From an uncultured Prevotella sp. (GTDB lineage Bacteria; Bacteroidota; Bacteroidia; Bacteroidales; Bacteroidaceae), in contig CAKQDQ010000032.1 of NCBI GenBank assembly GCA_934229335.1, forward strand, positions 1 through 22,311: 22,311 bases of DNA, in the 5' to 3' direction. How positions within the stretch are numbered: the stretch's first letter is position 1; every line of letters starts with the position of its first letter. A program made the translations under genes and the position numbers. Positions 18,386-22,311 of this stretch are shown here, piece after piece. Under the pieces are notes generated by a model. The model had not been told where the DNA came from and searched no databases. It saw only the letters and a list, made by a program, of their open reading frames with translations.

Positions 18386-18778
18386 ATGAATGATTCTTAT
18401 AAAAATTCACAGGAGTATAAGAGAACTTTAGTAAGAACTTATATTTTCTCAAATTTTCTAAATTCTTTGTCATTATTAGATAGAATAGAATATGATTTAG
18501 GATGGACACATTATGATATATGTCCTTATAATAAAGAATTTGAAGCATTACCTATAGAAAAATTAGAAGAAATGTGTAATAACCTTAAGAAACCTTGGTG
18601 GTATGATATGTATAAAGATAGATATATGGAAATAGATATACATAAGGGTATAAAAAAGGATAGACCAGAAATACAAGAACTTTATAATAAACTTAAAGAT
18701 ATATACACCCCATCTTTTGAAACTTTTACTGAAGAAAATCTCAAACTATTAAAAGAATTTATAGGAATAAAAGATTAA
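18386..18778 (+). CDS. small acidic/aromatic protein, candidate immunity partner of the HEMAH effector
   Basis: A 130-residue soluble protein with no signal peptide, rich in Tyr, Lys and Glu (TLVRTYIFSNFLNSLSLLDR near the start, KPWWYDMYKDRYMEIDIHKG in the middle). I do not recognise the family. Its start lies 7 bases after the recoded gene's stop and its end is just before a boundary hairpin, which is the position of an immunity gene in a toxin/immunity pair. It has two glutamine codons (one CAG, one CAA), no in-frame TAG and a TAA stop, so it can be made under the standard code even when the upstream effector cannot. Confidence 0.7.
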   Translation: MNDSYKNSQEYKRTLVRTYIFSNFLNSLSLLDRIEYDLGWTHYDICPYNKEFEALPIEKLEEMCNNLKKPWWYDMYKDRYMEIDIHKGIKKDRPEIQELYNKLKDIYTPSFETFTEENLKLLKEFIGIKD

Positions 18779-18786
18779 TACTATAA

Positions 18787-18826
18787 AATAAAAGTACAAT
18801 CCAATACCAAAGGTTGTACTTTTATT
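18787..18826. terminator. cassette-boundary hairpin, copy 2
   Basis: ATAAAAGTACAATC (18788-18801) pairs with GGTTGTACTTTTAT (18812-18825) through 13 Watson-Crick pairs and one G-T wobble, extended by one A-T pair. It lies directly after the 18386 gene and is a likely terminator. Confidence 0.75.
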
Positions 18827-18938
18827 ATATAACAATAAACAATATATAATTATGAAACTACCTAAAACAATTAAATCAATCTTAGGAGTATCTAATTCAA
18901 GTAATACACCTACAGACAAAAACAAAGCATATTCCATA
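18788..18938 (+). repeat. cassette-boundary repeat, copy B (truncated)
   Basis: Matches the first ~150 bases of copies A and C: the hairpin, the spacer and the coding part up to the codons for KAYSI. Similarity stops abruptly at about 18938, where the L,D-transpeptidase cassette begins, marking a recombination joint. Confidence 0.8.
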
Positions 18939-18956
18939 AAAGAATTTGATATATAA
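18852..18956 (+). CDS. repeated short ORF of the array, copy B (truncated, 34 aa)
   Basis: MKLPKTIKSILGVSNSSNTP..., identical in layout to the copies at 16588 and 22130 until KAYSI, after which it ends in KEFDI and TAA. The last base of the stop is the first base of the next gene's ATG (TAATG), so translation of this leader probably feeds the transpeptidase-like gene. The break after KAYSI marks where a new cassette was joined. Confidence 0.55.
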   Translation: MKLPKTIKSILGVSNSSNTPTDKNKAYSIKEFDI

Positions 18957-19531
18957 TGAAAAAGAAAAAATACACGTTATTATTTGTTTTATTTACAATT
19001 TTGACAATGAGTGTGGCTTATTCTTTTCTGTCTAATCCTTCTGCTGATTCTAAAAGAATAGAACAAACATTAGACTATTGTAAAAAACATAATATAGACA
19101 CTCACATAATTATACTATGTGATTTCTCAAAACATTCAGGTTCACGGAGATTTATTGTATATGATACAAAAAAGAAAAAAGTTATTCTTTCCAGCCTTTG
19201 CGAACAAGGAATAGGCTTAGGATTTAGTAATCGACCTGGTAGTTACTGTTCTTCATTAGGCTTTTATAAAGTTTGTGGTTCACATAAAATGGGTATTGGG
19301 CTTAATAGCCGTATACTTCAAGGGTTGTCTCCCACAAATAGTAATGCACAGGCAAGAGGCATATTAATACATCCTTACTACACTGTGAGTGATATACCTA
19401 CTTATCCTATACCAACATTGTATAAAGTAAGTAAAGGATGCTTTGTACTTAGTCCGATAAAATATAAACTATTGGATAAAATAATAAAAAATAATAGCAG
19501 TAAAACTATAATTTTATATGCTTACAGATAA
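18956..19531 (+). CDS. exported L,D-transpeptidase-like (YkuD-related) protein
   Basis: A 191-residue protein with an N-terminal signal/anchor (KYTLLFVLFTILTMSVAYSF). Residues 48-170 resemble the murein L,D-transpeptidase catalytic domain family: IIILCDFSKHSGSRRFIVYD, then SNRPGSYCSSLGFYKV, GIGLNSRILQGLSPTNSNAQ, then H139 in RGILIHP and C162 in VSKGCFVLSP, the expected catalytic His and Cys. These enzymes form or alter meso-diaminopimelate cross-links through a cysteine acyl-enzyme in the periplasm. It is coupled by TAATG to the truncated leader ORF and is followed by a membrane protein, so within this array it may act as an effector with an immunity-type partner; that role is inference. All four glutamines are CAA or CAG, with no TAG. 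Confidence 0.8.
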   Translation: MKKKKYTLLFVLFTILTMSVAYSFLSNPSADSKRIEQTLDYCKKHNIDTHIIILCDFSKHSGSRRFIVYDTKKKKVILSSLCEQGIGLGFSNRPGSYCSSLGFYKVCGSHKMGIGLNSRILQGLSPTNSNAQARGILIHPYYTVSDIPTYPIPTLYKVSKGCFVLSPIKYKLLDKIIKNNSSKTIILYAYR

Positions 19532-19554
19532 AAATAATTTGAGGAAATAATAAT

Positions 19555-20025
19555 ATGGACCTATTTACATTTTGTGATAACATCATGTATTGGCTTGGTG
19601 ATGTTACAGGGTTAGGCTATGAAGCAGCCTGTGTGTTGTTTAATATTTATGGGGAGTATATATTGGTAATATCAAGTGTTTTACTATTACTAATTCCTTG
19701 CAGAAAAGTGTATAAAGTAAATAAATTTATTGCAGTAATTATGTATTTGGGGTTATTTCTTTATTCATTACTTATAACAGCATATGTACTCTTACATATT
19801 CATCATTTTATGTTTTTACCTTTGCATGAACAATTCGCTATAAGTGTACAAGATGTTCTAAGAGAAGCTAAAGCACGTGGATTATCATATCAAGAAACAA
19901 CTCTTGGTGTATTTGTATATGAACCATTATTTATTATGGGATTTAATATTATATTATATTTAATATCAGTATTAATACATAAAATAATCGCTTATAAAGA
20001 AGGATTAGATAAATTAACACTATAA
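19555..20025 (+). CDS. small membrane protein, partner of the L,D-transpeptidase-like gene
   Basis: A 156-residue protein with about four hydrophobic segments: near residues 20-46 (ACVLFNIYGEYILVISSVLL), 55-80 (FIAVIMYLGLFLYSLLITAY) and 120-140 (FIMGFNIILYLISVLI). The loop QDVLREAKARGLSYQETT is polar. It starts 23 bases after the transpeptidase-like gene, with a GAGGA-like stretch upstream. The GLGYEAACVLFNIY segment recalls LSYNAVNVIIWY in the orphan membrane protein at 15682, suggesting a shared family. Function is unknown; protection from, or anchoring of, the neighbouring enzyme is inference. It has no in-frame TAG. Confidence 0.7.
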   Translation: MDLFTFCDNIMYWLGDVTGLGYEAACVLFNIYGEYILVISSVLLLLIPCRKVYKVNKFIAVIMYLGLFLYSLLITAYVLLHIHHFMFLPLHEQFAISVQDVLREAKARGLSYQETTLGVFVYEPLFIMGFNIILYLISVLIHKIIAYKEGLDKLTL

Positions 20026-20027
20026 AT

Positions 20028-20064
20028 ATAAAAGTACAATCTAATACCAAGGATTGTACTTTAT
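20028..20064. terminator. cassette-boundary hairpin, copy 3
   Basis: ATAAAAGTACAATC (20028-20041) pairs with GATTGTACTTTAT (20052-20064), with one bulged base. Unlike the other copies it is not followed by the MKLL short ORF: the second recoded gene starts 16 bases later, with no promoter motif visible in between. That gene may rely on read-through. Confidence 0.7.
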
Positions 20065-20079
20065 AAAAAATCAACAAAT

Positions 20080-21723
20080 ATGAAAACAAAAGATTACGCT
20101 TCAGGTGCACAAAAAACAGTGCATTATGACTAGAAGAAACCCATCTATTATAAGGGAAATGCTTATCCAACTACAGATATGGAAGTAGTAGATGAGAATG
20201 GTTATAGTTTAGGACTTAGACCTGTATTTATAGATGGTATAGGATAGAGATTCTATAAATCTAAAGAAGGTAAAGTAATACCTATTACATCACAATATCC
20301 CTTAGATGATGTAATAATAACACCAAGTGGAAATTATAAAACTACTATGGATAGAAATGCTGAACCTTTCAGATTTTAGAATGTTACAAATACTCCTAAT
20401 GTAAATAATACTCCTAAAGTAAAAGAAGAAAAGCCTGAACCTACTGCTGAGGAATAGGAAATATTAAGAAAACAATCCTTATTAAAAGCAGCAGGTTATA
20501 ATGTTCCTTAGGAAGGTTCATGGGATTCACAGTAGGAAGAGGCATGGGATAAACTAACAACAAGAAATAAATAGTATGACAATACTCTTGCTGGAATATT
20601 CCAAGGTCTTATGGATCAATTTAACGGAGAAACTACTGAGAAAAGAGATCCCTTTAATCAAGGTGAAGTAAAAACTTATGATGAAAGAAATATAGACTGG
20701 GGAAAGACAAGGAGGTCTCAAAGTGATATTGTTAAATCGTTAGAGGGTACTTATGGACCAATACTTGCAGCAATAATGTTTCCTAAATTATTTGCAAATG
20801 GTTTATTAAGTGGACTTACAACTTTAGGAGGTGGATATATGGGAGGTAAAGCCGTAGACAAACTGTCAGAAAGCCTTACAGGTAATGACTTTGGCACAAA
20901 TGTTGCTAAGTATACACCATTAAGCCCAGGTTTAGCAGAATGGCTTAATCCTGGAAATGTTGTAGGGGGTAAGGCTGGATATAATTTCGGAAAAAATATT
21001 CCATATAGAAATCGTTTTGTTATGGATAATGTTACACCTAATGGTTATCTCAGATGGTCACATATACCAGAATTTATGAAGGCTGGAGCCAAAATGACCT
21101 ATTAGAAACCTCCAACGTTTTTTGGTAGAAAACCTATATGGTATGACAAATATGCTAAAGGGTATGGTGAAGCAGAAGCTGAAAATAGATTTCAAAATAA
21201 TGCTATCTGGGCTGGTATTCCTAGAGATGAAGTTCCTATTACTATGTATTATCAGCAAGCTGATGGTACTTGGGGACTAACTGAAGAAGGTTTTAATCCT
21301 AAAGCAGCAAGATTATGGGAGACAGGTAATAATCCTGATTATGTAACTATAGGGGGAGTAGGAGGAGCACACTCTGATTATACCAATTTAGGATCAAAAA
21401 ATGATTATAATTTAATGCAATTTACAGATGAACAAAAAATAAATCCTCAATGGGTAATAGCAAGTGGACTAAAAAAGGCCTTGTTTACAGATAGTAATTC
21501 TAAAATAGGCAAAGTAATAGATAAATTTGGTAGTTATCCATTAGGAGATAAGTTATTTGGTTATAAACCTTTTACAATAAAACAAAATTATATATAGTAT
21601 TATGGTCTTGATAATAATGGATAGTATATTGAAGCGGCAAAACCTATTTATATGGATACTGATTATGCTGTTGATATGTTTAATAATTGGGCTAATAGTA
21701 CTAACATTAATAGGGTATAGTGA
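20080..21723 (+). CDS. TAG-recoded multi-domain effector-like protein
   Basis: With TAG as glutamine this is one 547-residue frame ending in TGA (21721-21723). TAGs lie at codons 18, 56, 100, 126, 144, 152, 165, 342, 507, 515 and 547; there is no internal TAA or TGA. Other glutamines are 13 CAA and 2 CAG. Standard reading stops after 17 residues. The layout is an N-terminal polar region, then at about 130-160 a segment LLKAAGYNVPQEGSWDSQQE-like that recalls a peptidoglycan-binding-1 helix repeat. Next comes a charged linker, then a Gly-rich hydrophobic region (MFPKLFANGLLSGLTTLGGG) and PLSPGLAEWLNPGNVVGGKA. A distinct C-terminal part (from about 380) contains VPITMYYQQADGTWGLTEEG and no motif I can name. 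This is the plan of a delivered polymorphic toxin or phage virion effector. The last ~107 bases overlap the next gene. Confidence 0.85.
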
Positions 21724-22063
21724 TGAAGAATTACGTATAAAAAAATTCTATAAATGGGATAAAAGTTTTAATTCTCTTCTTATTGCAAATGATACTCTAA
21801 GAAGAGTTTTAAAAGATGAATCTTATAAATTTATAGTAGAAAAGAATTATAAAGAATCAGTAACTTTTCGTAGAATACTAAAGAAATATAAATTAAATGC
21901 CTTAAATACAGCATATACTGATTATATTTATAATATTTTTGAAGGAGAATTAGTACATAAATTAGAATATAAATCTAACTGTAAAATTACACATACTACA
22001 TATAAAGCATTTGTTGTAATAAGTTACCCTTATCTTGTAATGAAACACCTTTTTGATTTTTAA
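21617..22063 (+). CDS. single-pass membrane protein, candidate immunity partner of the second recoded effector
   Basis: From the ATG at 21617 the product is 148 residues: a short N-terminus (MDSILKRQN), one strongly hydrophobic segment (LFIWILIMLLICLIIGLIVL, residues about 10-32), then a basic, helix-rich domain (RIKKFYKWDKSFNSLLIAND and following). An upstream in-frame ATG at 21602 is also possible. The first ~107 bases overlap the end of the recoded gene in a different frame, so the membrane segment is encoded opposite the effector's C-terminus. It ends in TAA directly before a boundary hairpin. The single glutamine codon is CAA, with no in-frame TAG. I do not recognise the family; the immunity role is inferred from position. 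Confidence 0.65.
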   Translation: MDSILKRQNLFIWILIMLLICLIIGLIVLTLIGYSDEELRIKKFYKWDKSFNSLLIANDTLRRVLKDESYKFIVEKNYKESVTFRRILKKYKLNALNTAYTDYIYNIFEGELVHKLEYKSNCKITHTTYKAFVVISYPYLVMKHLFDF

Positions 22064-22064
22064 A

Positions 22065-22102
22065 ATAAAAGTACAATCTTATATCAAAGGTTGTACTTTT
22101 AT
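22065..22102. terminator. cassette-boundary hairpin, copy 4
   Basis: ATAAAAGTACAATC (22065-22078) pairs with GGTTGTACTTTTAT (22089-22102) with one G-T wobble and a 10-base loop. It follows the 21617 gene stop by one base and is a likely terminator. Confidence 0.75.
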
Positions 22103-22291
22103 TATATAAACAATAAACAATATATAACTATGAAACTACTTAAAATAATCAAATCAGTCTTAGGAGTATCTAATTCAAGTAATACACCTACTGACAAAAA
22201 CAAAGCATATTCTATATATGCTTATGGCAGAATTAAAGCACCTTCTATTGAAGAAATGCTTAATACTGAGTATAAAAGAATATTATCTGAT
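22065..22291 (+). repeat. cassette-boundary repeat, copy C
   Basis: The same length (227 bases) and order as copy A: hairpin, spacer, short ORF. The match ends at the codons for LSD, after which the two copies diverge. Confidence 0.85.
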
Positions 22292-22300
22292 TTTTATTGA
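22130..22300 (+). CDS. repeated short ORF of the array, copy C (56 aa)
   Basis: MKLLKIIKSVLGVSNSSNTP... with the same second half as copy A (YAYGRIKAPSIEEMLNTEYK), ending LSDFY and TGA. The internal ATG at 22130 is chosen because it matches copies A and B; an upstream in-frame ATG at 22091 lies in the hairpin. It presumably opens the next cassette beyond the window. Confidence 0.55.
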   Translation: MKLLKIIKSVLGVSNSSNTPTDKNKAYSIYAYGRIKAPSIEEMLNTEYKRILSDFY

Positions 22301-22311
22301 TTTATTTATGT

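Noticed and set aside
18749..18937. 62-residue minus-strand ORF
   Set aside because: Antisense to the boundary hairpin and short ORF; its hydrophobicity comes from AT-rich sequence.
20611..21597. Separate genes at 20611-21105 and 21244-21597
   Set aside because: They are in the same frame, divided only by TAG (plus the choice of internal ATGs); they are pieces of the 20080-21723 recoded gene.
16523..22102. CRISPR array from the repeated hairpins
   Set aside because: Copies are about 1.2-2.3 kb apart with genes between them, not short regular spacers.

Overview
The first 15.4 kb look like the chromosome of a Bacteroidales bacterium, most likely Prevotella-like. The reasons are repeated TAnnTTTG (-7 type) promoter motifs, the lack of clear Shine-Dalgarno sites, moderate GC, a SlyD with a Cys/His-rich tail, a ModF-like double ABC protein, and a short 'MKxYxAPxIxVV' peptide typical of the group. 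The genus is an inference; no rRNA gene is present.

Layout of the chromosomal part: a partial uvrA (minus strand) is divergent from a plus-strand run of gyrA, two exported TPR proteins and an MltF-like lytic transglycosylase lipoprotein. This is followed by rsmG overlapping an MBL-fold hydrolase gene, then ruvC, a two-domain ABC ATPase and a secreted C1 (bleomycin-hydrolase-like) peptidase. A strong bidirectional terminator and a 22-bp tandem repeat separate these from a minus-strand unit slyD-aroC-small peptide. These genes use the standard code: the peptidase and aroC both end in TAG.

From about 15.6 kb to the end the DNA is very AT-rich and organised as tandem cassettes. The striking point is that two large ORFs (16909-18378 and 20080-21723) are open only if TAG is read as an amino acid, most likely glutamine (genetic code 15). 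Together they hold 22 in-frame TAGs and no internal TAA or TGA. Code 15 is established for some gut phages, including crAss-like phages and Prevotella-infecting Lak phages. The first recoded protein carries a HEMAH zinc-protease motif. The second has a multi-part layout with a peptidoglycan-binding-like segment and a glycine-rich hydrophobic stretch. Both resemble polymorphic-toxin or virion-delivered effectors. Each is followed by a small gene, immunity-like by position, that contains no in-frame TAG.

The cassettes are separated by four near-identical hairpins, three of which lead into copies of a short ORF (MKLxxTIKS...). Also present are an L,D-transpeptidase-like gene with a membrane partner, an orphan membrane protein, and the C-terminal remnant of a lost recoded protein in front of an orphan small gene. 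I read this as a recombining toxin/immunity-type array whose large genes are written in a code the flanking chromosome does not use. It could be a relic of a recoded phage, a set of genes decoded only when a TAG-suppressor tRNA is present, or (to be excluded first) a chimeric assembly. No suppressor tRNA, integrase or phage structural module is visible in the window.
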